A stretch of DNA of 64,000 nt from contig RPFO01002248.1 of NCBI GenBank assembly GCA_009746045.1, positions 121,959-185,958 of the forward strand, read 5' to 3'. Shown here piece after piece: positions 41,120 to 52,000 of the stretch. Position numbers and translations under genes: made by a program. The notes beneath the pieces were generated by a model. The model was not told the DNA's origin, did no database searches, and was given only the letters and a program-made list of their open reading frames with translations. This stretch comes from Mesostigma viride. Its lineage: Eukaryota > Streptophyta > Mesostigmatophyceae > Mesostigmatales > Mesostigmataceae. The first letter of the stretch is position 1; the number at the start of each line of letters is the position of its first letter.

Positions 41120-44100
41120 ATGGGGGGAGGAAGCCCACCAAGGAAGGGTAAGAAGGATTCCCGTTTTCACGAGGGGAAGACCCTATCGAAAACGCTTACG
41201 AAATCTTCCTTCGGGAGGTTCTTGCGGGTCATCCAGGAAAGACGCCTCGAGAACAGCAAGTTCAGCAAGCCCATCGTCATCACCATCGGCGTCGAGTGCG
41301 CCGGTAAGAGCTCGCTGTATGAATTCCTCATGAAATGCGAGATGTTCCCTCGCAACAACAAGCCGTGCACGCTGGGCCCCATCCGCTTCATCCTCGTGAA
41401 CGCCGAGGAGGAGTCCGTGACCATCACGTTCCGCGGCGCGACCACGCGCCTGGCGCGCAAGGAGGAAATCCTGGGCCACCTCCAGGGGGTCATGGACACC
41501 CTGGTGGACGAGCAGGGGAACCCGATCATCATCGAGGACGAGCTGATCGTGGAGCTGCACTCCCCGGACGTTCCCGATTTTGAGATGGTTGACAACTTTT
41601 TCCTAATCCAACCCCCTTTCAGGGCCCCAGAAGCACCTGACAGGGTCCGACACGGCGGAGGAGGTCAAGGGCAACCTCGCGGACTGGAAGAAAAAATGCA
41701 AGCGGGAGAAGGACGCCGCGAGGAAGCGCGCCAGTCGCGCCAGGGCCAAAATCGACAAGGAAAATAAGGCCCTCAAGTCGGCCCTGGAAGCCGAGAAAAA
41801 AGTTTCCGCCTCGCTCAAGGAGCGGCTCGAGAAAGCCGAGACCGAACTCGCGAACGCCCGCTGCGGGCTCGAGTCGGAAAGGAAGAGGTGCAAGATGGAC
41901 TTGCCCGCCTCGTTCCTCCTGTCCGTGCGCCACTGAGTCGCGCGTGATAAATAAACGTCTATTATTATTTGAAATGAATAAAGCATCTTTACCCAATCAT
42001 GGGCCGATGATTGCCAAATCCCAATGGATGATTGCCAGACATATTCAAAAATAACGGTTGCTGTTGAAAGCCCCGCATCCGTTCTTGCGCGGTGGGCGGA
42101 TCAATGAAAGTCCAGTTAGTGGCAAACGGCCACCCCCGGGGGGGGGCTTTTGTTCCCGCGTCAGGGCCATCGGAAAGCGTGGCGGAAAATTGGCCTTTTG
42201 CAGCAGGGGGGGAGTGAAAGCCTTGTTCTGGACCAGATCCCATGCCTCCTAACTGTTTCCAGTGTGGTTCCATACCAACCATCCCTTCCCGCACGATGGA
42301 CATAGAGCGTTGCAAAATTTCGTCAAGGTCCGGATTGAATGATGAATCCCGCTTCGGATTGAATGAACGCCGCCCGCTCTTTCGTGCACGTTTGTCCTTA
42401 GCGTTCGTAGGTCCAGAGCTTGAGCCGGCGGCCCCCTGCGTACTGTTAGTGGCAGACGGCCCCGCCCCTCCGGGTGCCGGGCCGTTCGTCGGTCCGATAG
42501 ATGGCTTAATGAAGACCCACTTCCCATCCTTATATATAACATTGTCCCAATCAAAATTTCGTGGGAAAGCGGTTCTAATAAACGTATTCCGTGGATGTGT
42601 TGGATCCGTCATTGTACCCACGGACCCTTGTTGTTGTTGCGGCCCGGATATCATTTTGTTCACCATCCCTTGTAGGTGTGAATTTCTGTACACATCGAAC
42701 ACCCTTTGCCAAGCTCTTTCAAAGACTTGTTGTCCACGCGAGCCGGATGTGGTATCGTTTGCGTTGGCGCCATCGGAAAGCGTGGCGTTCTTGGCATGGG
42801 TGGATGTTGTGTTCCGCCACCCAGCCTGTTCCTCCCGCAAGTCGCTAGACCCTCCTTGACCAGAGTTGTCCATCTGGTCAAGGACCCCGGGTGCCGACCG
42901 AAGGGCCGTTACCCCTTCGGTTACGCCGGCGGTTTCGAGATCCCCTGAATCGGTTGTCGAAAGTGAGCCGCCGGATCTACCGCTACTACCAAATTTTCTC
43001 CACTTGCCCAGATTCCCTCCTGATTCCGTCTCAGCACCGCTCAGATTCCCCTTTCTCTGACGCGTCTGCGCGGATCCCGCGCCAGAGCCGGCCGGGCGCC
43101 ACTTGGACAGCCGCGAGACCGCGGATTTCGCGGCAAGGGCGGCGTAACCGGCGACGACGCGCCGCTGACATCAGCGGACGCCAAATTTGAGTTTCCCGCC
43201 GGCTACCCGCGCGAAACGGCAGAATTTTGGGGGGAAGTTGAAAAAATGACTGCATGAGGGGACTTCAAATTGGATAATGCAAGGAGTGCACCTGACAAAT
43301 AAGGCTAGAGGAGAAGAAATGGGACAGGCGACAGCCCAGCCAGAAGAATAAAGGGCTCACCAGGGCACTACAATAAATAGTATGGCTTCCCATTTAATTA
43401 ATTATTATCAAGGAAACAATTAAATATCCATATTTCAACCAAGGAATACCTATTTAAATAGGACTTTTAGGCATTAAAAAGGGGTTGCCTTGCGAAGCCG
43501 TAGGACCTGCCGGGGATCCGCGAGTATCCGGATGACCTGCGGGAGAAGACCAAGTCCTTGGCCCAAAAGTATATGCGGTCGGCCGACACGCTGGTGGTGT
43601 GCGTGGTACCCGCGACCAACCCCCGCTTGACCAGCAGCCAGGCGCTCGGAATGGTGATCGACGAAGGCGTGCAGGCGAACACGGTCCTGGTTCTCACTAT
43701 GGCTGACCTCGTGCAGGTGGGTTTCGTGACTTTCTTTCGTAACTAATGCTGGCGCTCGGTGTCGAGCACGGTAAAAGTGTGGGGCGCACAAGTAGCCATC
43801 GCGTCTGCTTACACTAATGACTTCAATATATCTTAATTTATCTGCTGTATGCGCATACTACGTGTTACAGTTTACTAATTGTGTGTATAAATAGTAGTGT
43901 ATCGTCTCATTGATATTGTAGTGCAGTTGGTGTTTTTTCTGTCTTGTTTTGTCAGCTGCTCACACGCATTGCAGCTCATCCATGAACAATGCAGTCAAGT
44001 ATTGAAAGGCGCTGGACGTGCCAATGTGCTAGCAAATCAACACTCATGGGCCACTGAGTCCCTACCTAGCCAAGAGATTGCTGTAACAGCAGCCAGGCGC

Positions 44101-44501
44101 GATGTGATCCTGGCAGTATGACAAGATTGAGATACCAAGATCGAGATATCAGGTCACACCGGCAGCCACGCGGCGCAATAGTAATCTTGGCAATCGTCCG
44201 AGCTCGCTTGCATTCCATGTCCTGCCTCCCTGTATGCTTCCGTTGGTCACACCTGCCATGCAGGGTGACCCCGGTATGGACTAGTGATTTTTTATAGGGC
44301 TGCTGCGCAATTATTGTTGACAACGGCCGGCCCTTGCCAACACGTTCATTGCTGCTAACGCGCATCAACCAGGTCGCTACCTGCCTATCTATGCGTGCCA
44401 TGGCCCTGCCCTCCCGCGTGTGCGTGTCCCCTCCTGCGCGTGTGTGTGCCATGGCCCCGTGCTCTGTGTGTGTTTGCGTGCCACGGCCCTTCCTATGTGT
44501 G

Positions 44502-44595
<94 letters not shown>

Positions 44596-45912
44596 CTCTC
44601 TCTCACTGTGTGTGTGTGTGCGGGTATGTGCCATGGCCCTTCCTACATGTGCATGCCATCCCCCCCCCCCCCTCTCTCTCTCTCTGTGCGTGTATGTGAA
44701 TTGCCCTTCCTTTGTGTGCGTGCCATAACCTCCCCTCTGCGTGTGTGTGCCATGGCCTTTCTGCATGCGTATACGTGCCATGGCCCCCCCAATCCTCCAG
44801 TCTCCCTACGTGGAGCAGTACCTGCTGTCCCGCCTCACCGGCCTGTCGGGCGAGATCTCTGAGCTGGGCCTGGCAGGGTGCGTGGCCGTGGTGAACCGCA
44901 GCCTGACCCAGGATGTGACCCTGGCAGAGGCCGAGGTTGAAGAGGCCAAGTATTTTGACAATCTCATCGCACACGTCCTCGCCGAGGGGCTTCAGGACAC
45001 CTACCCACTCGACCAGGTGGTGCGTGCGTGACGTCGGGGCGGCTCATGGGCATGCTGGACCGGCTGTTCCATCGGTTCATCTGCCAGAATTGGAAAAGCC
45101 GCGCACTCGAGGACTTGGGCCGGCAGGCGCAGGGCGCGGCGGGGGAGCTGCTTATGGTGGGCACGCCACCGCTCGAAGTGGACGCGTTCCACCTCGCACG
45201 GGTGGTACTCCAGCAGGCACACATTGATGCCATTCGGAGCTTTGATGTTCCAACGCTGTGCGCCAAGCTGGTGCAGTTCCATGATGGCATGGAGTACCAC
45301 CCGGCGTCGCAGCGGTACGAGGTCGACAACATGCTGTACAGGGCCCTTAAGGCGGTGGACACGTATACGACACCTGGCAGCATGCCGGGTACTTGCGCTG
45401 TTTCGAGCTCACCGTTCATCCAGGATGTCCAGGTGGCACTGCGGGATGGGCTGTTGGGCCGGTTCAAGGATGACCTATCGGTGGACATGGCGCAGCTATT
45501 GCCTATCCGGTTCCAGGACTTGGTCGCAATGGTGAGGAACAAGCTAGTGAGGGAGATTGAGGCGGAGGCGGCTATGATGAATCAGTTGCTGCGGGAGAAC
45601 GCCACCAAGCAGTTGCTCAAGGCTGCGCCAGGTGTCATGCCGGAAGGGGGCGCGAGCGGGCTCATGGCGACCGTTGCGGAGAAAAGCATCAAGCTGGTCT
45701 CGCGCCACGTGGCAATGGTCGCCCAGCGGCTGTTCGTGGACGAGGAGGCATCGCCGATATTCGCGGCGTTTGTGGCGGATCCGTTGAGGTACCTGGTGGA
45801 GTCGGGGGAGTGGCAGGGGAGGCGGCGGGCGGCAGAGGAGAAGGTGGAGAGTATCCGGGCGTGTGTCGGCATCATCTCTGACATTGACAACCTGATGGAG
45901 GAGAGCAAGTGA
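41120..45912 (+). CDS. Dynamin-family large GTPase
   Basis: Dynamins are GTP-driven membrane-remodelling enzymes. Exons: 41120-41587, 43504-43716, 44801-45912, about 597 residues. Exon 1 starts MGGGSPPRKG and holds the P-loop GVECAGKSSL, the switch-1 Thr in NKPCTLGP, and VELHSPDVPDFEM. Exon 2 starts DLPGIREYP (G3) and ends VLVLTMADLVQ (G4, T-x-x-D). Exon 3 has LLSRLTGLSGEISELGLAGC, VAVVNRS (G5 region) and the helical stalk (LMGMLDRLFHRFI, ending IISDIDNLMEESK). Exon 3 changes frame once, near 45017-45040, at a GTGCGTGCGTGACG repeat: a 1-base slip or a tiny intron. No PH or proline-rich domain is visible, so it resembles short plant/algal DRP proteins. Intron 1 contains a foreign-looking block and interrupts the codon region for VDLPG. 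Which DRP class is unclear. Confidence 0.85.
41607..41936 (+). CDS. Coiled-coil ORF fragment in the dynamin-intron block, unknown
   Basis: 109 codons open after an in-frame TAA, without an ATG near the start. It is preceded by TTTTTCCTAATCCAACCCCC and TTTCAG, a strong branch-point/acceptor-like sequence, so it may be a terminal exon. The residues are heptad-like and charged: DWKKKCKREKDAARKRASRA, then KALKSALEAEKKVSASLKER and LEKAETELANA, ending FLLSVRH. An AATAAA signal follows the stop within 20 bases. I do not recognise a family. Confidence 0.45.
   Translation, partial: SNPLSGPQKHLTGSDTAEEVKGNLADWKKKCKREKDAARKRASRARAKIDKENKALKSALEAEKKVSASLKERLEKAETELANARCGLESERKRCKMDLPASFLLSVRH
41989..42873 (-). 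CDS. Unknown 294-residue ORF in the dynamin-intron block
   Basis: ATG at 42873 (MDNSGQGGSS); the frame is open upstream to 43170, and that extension is rich in Arg/Lys/Ser/Gly (RRVVAGYAALAAKSAVSRLS), so the true product may be about 390 residues or have an upstream exon. The body has a helical segment (QQVFERAWQRVFDVYRNSHL), a folded-looking part (RNFDWDNVIYKDGKWVFIKP), then a Pro/Gly/Ser/Ala region and a second helix (DLDEILQRSMSIVREG), ending NHRPMIG. Two near-repeats of ATLSDG occur. Basic N-terminus plus Gly/Asn-rich tail would suit a nucleic-acid-binding or structural protein of a mobile element or virus, but this is inference. Confidence 0.5.
   Translation of the reverse strand: MDNSGQGGSSDLREEQAGWRNTTSTHAKNATLSDGANANDTTSGSRGQQVFERAWQRVFDVYRNSHLQGMVNKMISGPQQQQGSVGTMTDPTHPRNTFIRTAFPRNFDWDNVIYKDGKWVFIKPSIGPTNGPAPGGAGPSATNSTQGAAGSSSGPTNAKDKRARKSGRRSFNPKRDSSFNPDLDEILQRSMSIVREGMVGMEPHWKQLGGMGSGPEQGFHSPPAAKGQFSATLSDGPDAGTKAPPRGWPFATNWTFIDPPTAQERMRGFQQQPLFLNMSGNHPLGFGNHRPMIG
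44500..44592. repeat. (CT)n microsatellite in dynamin intron 2
   Basis: About 45 CT units, followed by (TG)n, a C-run at 44661-44672 and more CT. The wider region 44400-44790 is built from repeats of GTGTGCCATGGCC(C/T)T, giving spurious Cys/Val/Ser ORFs. Confidence 0.95.
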
Positions 45913-46114
45913 GGTCGTTTGTATCTGCAGTGTTATTCCAGGAACTGGGAGCTGTTGAACTGATGGCACTGATGGGTAACCTTATGGCACGGTCATTACG
46001 TGGCCTCAGCTAGTGCTCATGGGCCGGGTTTGCGTGCTTTTCCATGGAGCAATATAATGCATGCCGTGAAAAGTTGTCTGCACGTGTTGGCCCTTAGTTT
46101 TCCCTCTCCTAAAC

Positions 46115-47450
46115 ATGAAGGCCAATTTAATATAATATAATATAATTAATTAATTAAACTCGTGCTCCCGTTGGGGAGTCACGGAGCACCGAAGTGCTTT
46201 TAATCCCTGCATGTGCACAACAGGAAGAAAGGGCGGAGACCCCCTTTCTCCTTCATGCCAGAGGCATGCCACAGCGGCAATCGGACACGCCATAGACGAT
46301 CCCGCAAGTGCTGTGGATGCAATAAGACCCATGTGAGCATATCATCAGTAACAAGTAGCGTGGGCCGGCAAGTAAACTGATCATAGCCAGGACGTAGCAT
46401 TGCTGTACAAGGGCTAAGCTGAGGCTATCTATATGGCTGGTTGTGTACCGTGTGTTAGCGGTGCACGTGACTAGCTATGGTGGCACAGCTAGGCAAACAT
46501 TCTAGGCATGGCTGCAGTGACTACCAATGGATACAAGCTAGGGCTGTTATACAAGCTATTCTAGCCCGCAGGGGGTGTCCACATCTTGTGGTTGATCATC
46601 AGGTCCCCGCCCCTCCAGTTCACCTTGGGCTTCTGGGGGGCCTGCTTGTGGCGGAGGTATTCCGGCCACAGGTCGCGTCGCTGCTGCTGCAGAGCGGGGG
46701 TCAGGTAGTCGTCCAGCGTCCAGATGAGGTCGTGCAACCGCTTGCGACGAGAGAGGAACCGGTGCTTGTCCTCAGGGGAGGGGAAGGTGAGCAGGACTGG
46801 TGGGGGAGCCGCCTTGTCCCGTGAGTGGGAAGGCGGTGGCACCCACGCAGTTCTACCTCACCCGGCTACCAGGCCGCCATGAGGGTGAGAAGCTGGTCCT
46901 TGAGCTCGTCGGCAAGGGTGGTTGACGTCTCACCTGGCTTCTGGGGGAAACGACGCAGCACCACTTGGCACTCGCAGCGAGCGCGGTCGGTGGCCTCCCG
47001 TTGTTCGGCCTGGCGGTGGTCCTCCAGCTCCTGGAGCTTCGTGGCGATGGCGTCAGTGGTTGAGGCGGCCGCTGACCGCAGCAGGTCCGCGTAGGATCGA
47101 GAGCGGCGGGAGGTCGCCAGCATCCTGCCAGGGTGGCTGGGATGCGATGGTGGCCGTCTGCTCCGCTATCTTTGGCCGGGACCTGTGTGGCCTGGGCCTT
47201 GGTGTGGGCGGTGATGGCTTCAAGCTTCTTCATGAGCACGCCGCACTTGCCCTCAACCTGGTTGAGGCGGGAGAGGAGTGCAGCGTGTGCCTCGGATGCC
47301 TGCGCCGTGGTCTGCAGCGTCATGAGATGAGGTTGTAGCTTGTGTGCGACCTTGGTTTCCGTATTGGAGACCTTGGCCTCCATCGTGTTGAGCGCTGTGG
47401 TCATCAACGTCATCTTCTCGATGAAGGCCAATGGCATGCACTGCCTCCCA
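46115..47450 (-). mobile_element. Non-LTR retroposon copy A (ORF1-like only)
   Basis: Read on the minus strand, it begins near 47450 with MPLAFIEKMTLMTTALNTME, a coiled-coil (47437 to about 47140), continues through frame-shifted sequence (DELKDQLLTLMAAW) to 46842-46561 (FLSRRKRLHDLIWTLDD... MWTPPAG stop). A ~400-base 3' region follows, ending CTCCCCAACGGGAGC and a TTTAATTAATTAATTATATT tail. No RT follows the ORF, so it resembles a half-LINE carrying only ORF1. Copy B and the degraded plus-strand copy at 56.3-57.8 kb are relatives. Confidence 0.6.
46561..47437 (-). pseudogene. ORF1-like protein of retroposon copy A, frame-disrupted
   Basis: N-terminal coiled-coil at 47437 to about 47150 (NTMEAKVSNTETKVAHKLQP, LSRLNQVEGKCGVLMKKLEA). 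The middle matches in a second frame (STTDAIATKLQELEDHRQAE, RARCECQVVLRRFPQKPGET). The C-terminus at 46842-46561 is in a third (HRFLSRRKRLHDLIW, QQQRRDLWPEYLRHKQ, VNWRGGDLMINHKMW). ORF1-type proteins are trimeric RNA chaperones in LINEs. That function is assumed from layout only, since I cannot match the C-terminal domain to a named family. Confidence 0.5.
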
Positions 47451-47462
47451 GTCTAGTTCTCG

Positions 47463-48150
47463 AAATTAATACAGTAATTAATTAAACACGAGCTCCCGTT
47501 GGGGAGTCACGGAGCACCGAAGTGCTTTTAATCCCTGTGTGTGCACAACAGGAAAGGCCAGAGACCCCCAGTCTCCTTCATGCCACAAAGGCATGCCACA
47601 GCTGCATTCGGGCACGCTAGCTAAACGGACACGCTAACGATCCGGCAATCTGTGGGTGCAATAAGACCCAGGTGAGCATGGCATAACAAGGGGCGTGGGC
47701 AAGTAATCTGATCATAGCCATGACGTAGCATGGCTGTGACAAGGACTGAGCTAAGGCTATGGCTGGTTGTGTATACCGTGCGTGAGCGGTGCACGTGACT
47801 AGGTATGTTGGCACAGCTAGGCAAACATTCTAACTATTGGCGCTAAAGCGGCAGTGACTACCATTGGATACAAGCTATGTAGGGCTATTAGGCAAGCTAT
47901 TCTACTAGCCCGCTGGGGGCGTCCACATCTTGTGGTTGATCATCAGGTCCCCGCCCCTCCAGTTCACCTTGGGCTTCTGGGGGTCCTGCTTGTGGCGGAG
48001 GTATTCAGGCCACAGGTCGCGTCGCTGCTGCTGCTGAGCGGGGGTCAGGTCGTCGTCCAGCGTCCAGATGAGGTCGTGCAACCGCTTGCGACGAGAGAGG
48101 AACCGGTGCTTGTCCTCACGAGACGGGGGAAGGTGAGCAGGACTGGTGGG
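47463..48150 (-). mobile_element. Non-LTR retroposon copy B (5' truncated)
   Basis: Same 3' region and tail as copy A (CTCCCCAACGGGAGC then TTTAATTAATTA), and the same C-terminal ORF at 48150-47905. The 5' end stops abruptly at about 48150 where a displaced ADA3 exon copy begins. Copies A and B are head-to-tail, A starting within about 15 bases of the tail of B. Confidence 0.65.
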
Positions 48151-48640
48151 GCGCTGACGAACCGCGGAGGCTCCGATGTCCCTGCGGGCAGTACCAGCCA
48201 TTATGAGGGCGAGGGGAACGGTGTCGCGAACATGGAGGCATCATGCGCCAGCATCGATTCGCTCACGACATGTGGCCAGGGGCACGGCGCCCAGAGCAAG
48301 CAAGCGGCTAGGGGCGTGGGAAACGGTGGGCAGCAGCCTGGGGGTGAGGACGGCACGGTAGGGGCCATTGAAGGGCCATAAGAGGAAAGAGAGGTCGTTT
48401 GGGCCGGATGAGGGAAGTCCCGCCACGCCCACCAGCGGGCGGGTCCTGCCATCTCCTGCGGATGCAGCCGACGGCAGTCAGGAGGGGAGAGCGGCCCGTG
48501 CGCGGGCTGACTTGGCACGGCCCAGCCCTGCGGTCGAGCACGGGTGGTGCGAGGCATCTCCCTTGGATGGAAAAGCCGGGCCAGAGGAGAAGAGACGGTC
48601 GCCAGCAGGCAATGGGACCCTGGCACACTTGTGTTCCCTT
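48151..48640 (+). pseudogene. Displaced copy of an ADA3-like exon segment
   Basis: About 490 bases (ALTNRGGSDVPAGSTSHYEG onward) repeat 51322-51800 with high identity. Relative to the second copy it lacks about 4 bases near 48247, has a 4-base insertion (ATTG) near 48366 and lacks 2 bases near 48530. After ...GGGACCCTGGCACA the two copies diverge. It sits between retroposon copy B and the first recognised ADA3 exon, so it could be a retroposition side product or a local duplication. It is not needed for the reconstructed gene. Confidence 0.7.
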
Positions 48641-49090
48641 ATGCTTGCCGTGCTGGATGTCACCAATGTGCTGGATGTCGCGAATGTGCTGGACGCGTCC
48701 CTGGGGCTGCCATTTGCTCGCAACAAAGGGGTTGCGTTGCGCAGCTAGAGGAGGGGTCTAGCATGGAGACCTGGGCAGAACCCAAACTTGTCAGTGCAGG
48801 AAAGATGGTATAATCGGGTGGGCGGTTTGGGTTGGCATCTGTGGCAACTAAATGCTAATATTCTGTGGTATAACTAAATACTGCAGACACAGGCGAAGCA
48901 TCCATTTACACACCTCGCTGGCACCCCAAAGATCTTCTTTAGGGCTTTTTGTGACTTAATTGTTTTCTGATACAAGCAACTTTGAAGCCGTACACGAGGT
49001 GAAGGTTATCTCATTGACTATTCAACGGGATGTCCGGTTTCCGTGGCTTCGCCCCTCCCTTGCCTTGAATTGCCTGTGCCATTGCCGCAG

Positions 49091-52000
49091 GTGTGGGAAG
49101 CGATGGATGCAGCAGCGAGTTAAAGGAAGATGCGGCCACCACGGCAGCGCATCTGGCAGCCCCTGGGCCAGCGGGGGCTCTCGTGCCGAATGGGACCGCG
49201 GTAGTGGCTCCACCAGCGCAAGCCGCAGCGCCTGCGTTGGCTGCTGCCGTCGCACCCAAGCCGAAGAAACCGTCGTACTGGCGGGTAGGTGGCTGCTTGC
49301 TTGTGCTGTCTTGTCGATTTCTTGGGCGGCCCTGTCCACACATATAGCTCACATTTCCTTGTGCTAAACCATGCAACTAGTTGCAGCTTTAATCAGCATC
49401 TAAGAGTGAATTACGTACCTCTGTGCCTGGTCAGAGGTTTACCGAGTTTCTTGATTATCATGGAGTGGCATGACTCATGTGGCTATCTGTTCTATCTTGT
49501 CAAGAAGCGATCCCGCAGGAGTCGCTGAACGCATGTACATGCCACCACTTCGTGTGTCCATTCCACAACAGCCACTCTGCCCAATCCTCTTGAAGCCTCC
49601 GCCACCTGTGCCACCGCCACCTTTTGCCTCCATCCTCCATTTCTGGGTGACTGCATGTTTGCTGATGTAAGCCTCAGACCCCGTACATGATTATCCAATG
49701 GCCAGGTGCGATGGAAGCATGCGTGTTTGTCGCACTGCTCATTTTCTTCCCATACTTGATGCTTGCCGGCTCTTGTGGTATCGATCCGGTCCTTCAGCGG
49801 TCTCGCAGTATCCAGTAGCATCTACCCGTCCAGCAGCTTGCTGGTTGCCCTATCTTGGATGCGGGCTGCCATCACTGGTGCAACCGCTTCCTGAGCCCAT
49901 GGACCCCATTCATTCTTTCTCTCGCCCTCTCTTGCCTCTTTTCTTCTTGGAATCCAGCTACCTAAGGAGTGATTGCGTCGCACAGCCACCGTTCCCTTGT
50001 GCATATGCCACGTTGAAGTGCCGTAACGCGTTGTTGTAGTGCCGTGCTAGTTACAAGGGCACCGTTCCCTGGCAGTGCCGCATGCTGTCCTCCCTTGCCG
50101 CATGCCATCTCCTCATGTGCTGCGGGCAATCCTCCGTTGTCTCGTGCCATCCTTCTATTCCCTTGGGCTGTCCTCCCCTCCCATGCCCTGGCCCCCTCCC
50201 CTTGCCTTGTGCCATCTCTTTTGGTTCCCCCCTCTCCATCCTCCTGACCCACGGGCCATCCGCGCTCCTCCCCCTTTCTCCATGTACCATCCGCTCCGTC
50301 CCCCTGACCCATGTGCCGTCCCTTTTGGTCCCCCTGACCCATGCGCCATCCTCGCTCCTCCTGTACCCATCTGCCATCCGCTCTCGTGCCTTTGTTCCCA
50401 GATGGAGGCGCGCCTGCGGGAGAGTGCGTGCCTGCCGCTGGTGGTGACCACGTCGGACCCCCGTTACCGCGCCAGCCAGACAAACGCAGGTGAGAAGCGC
50501 GGTGCATGCGGGCAGCACAGGCAAAGGTGGATCATGTGGTAGGTAGGTAGGTAGAAGAGCGCAGGTGAGGGAGGGGGGAAATGCAGGCAGCCGAGCTGGA
50601 TCAAACAGTACTTGGTAGGGGGAGTGTCTGGTGGGGTTGTTAGGGGGGCCTCGTGGCTTTGGGTTAGGGGGACCAACGTGGCAGCGCATGGGATGCGGAT
50701 CATTGTGGTGGGGGCACCAAATCATTATTGTTATTTGTGTTATCACTATTGTTATTTTTTCATTATTATTTAGCTCACCCAGCAGAGGTAGGGTTTGGCA
50801 CATGGAATGCGGATGGGGTAGGGAGCATGCATGCATCATGACGTGCTGGGTGGCTGGTTGTCTGCATGAACTGACCATGCTGCTTTCACAATATTCCTTT
50901 GCTCCAACGGGTTCATCCCACAACGCACGCAGCCGCCCCGGATCGTGACGCCGAAGACAGGAGCCCCACAGGCGCCACCGCCACCGCCACCGCCACCGCC
51001 ACCGGTGCCCCCCCATCCTCCAAGCGCAAGCCAACCAATCGTCTCCTCGACAGCGACGTCGCCATGGCTGCAGGCACATTCAGCCTCTCCCAGCGGCTGC
51101 TGGCCGCCCTGCTGGTGGAGGACCAGCCAGGGCCCCCAGGTGACGGTGCAGGGCCGGCAGTGGCAGGGGGACGGGGCGGTCGCATCCCATCCCTGCCCTC
51201 GGCAAATAACAGCGCGGGGTTAATGCCGTCCTTTGGTAACACAGTGGCGGAGGACGGGCCGCATGCCGGCGGTGGCGAGGGCGGCCGGCGGCGTTTATTG
51301 GAGGGCTGCGTCTCCTCGGGGGCGCTGACGAACCGCGGAGGCTCCGATGTCCCTGCGGGCAGTACCAGCCATTATGAGGGCGAGGGGAACGGTGTCGCGA
51401 ACATGGAGGCATCATGCGCCATGCAGCATTGATTCGCTCACGACATGTGGCCAGGGGCACGGCGCCCAGAGCAAGCAAGCGGCTAGGGGCGTGGGAAACG
51501 GTGGGCAGCAGCCTGGGGGTGAGGACGGCACGGTAGGGGCCAAGGGCCATAAGAGGAAAGAGAGGTCGTTTGGGCCGGATGAGGGAAGTCCCGCCACGCC
51601 CACCAGCGGGCGGGTCCTGCCATCTCCTGCGGATGCAGCCGACGGCAGTCAGGAGGGGAGAGCGGCCCGTGCGCGGGCTGACTTGGCACGGCCCAGCCCT
51701 GCGCGGTCGAGCACGGGTGGTGCGAGGCATCTCCCTTGGATGGAAAAGCCGGGCCAGAGGAGAAGAGACGGTCGCCAGCAGGCAATGGGACCCTGGCACA
51801 TCACCTGACCGCCACCGCGCACAACGACCCCCGAGGGGCGCTGGTTGAGGCGGGGGCAGCCATTACTGCCGGTAGCGGTGGTGCGGCGGCCGCTGGGGGA
51901 CCTGTCTCAGAAGAAGAGAAAGAGTTTGCGGAGAGGTATGCCTCGCTGGGGTACGCGGAGCGGCTGCAAGCAGAACTGCTGAGCGTGGGGCTGCCCCACG

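Larger units (their letters stand above)
41588..43503. mobile_element. Foreign-looking 1.9 kb block in dynamin intron 1 (putative insert)
   Basis: Flanking exon text reads ...GAGATGGTTGAC before and GACCTGCCG after, so GAC appears on both sides. Uninterrupted coding would give FEMVDLPGI, the family consensus. The block contains two tightly convergent ORFs that share a 52-base AT-rich spacer, a compact layout unlike the host genes. An ordinary intron is the alternative: GTTGAC...CCGTAG has GT/AG ends but would drop the conserved Val. The 3-bp repeat is too short to prove insertion. Confidence 0.4.

Noticed and set aside
40674-41333. 219-codon plus-strand ORF as a gene
   Set aside because: No motif, and it overlaps the conserved dynamin exon in another frame.
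41123-41767. Single 254-codon ORF as the dynamin N-terminal product
   Set aside because: After FEM the frame leaves the family consensus; the true continuation DLPGIREYP is at 43504.
44334-44862. Cys/Val/Ser-rich ORFs and their minus-strand partners
   Set aside because: They arise from CT, TG and GTGTGCCATGG repeats in dynamin intron 2.
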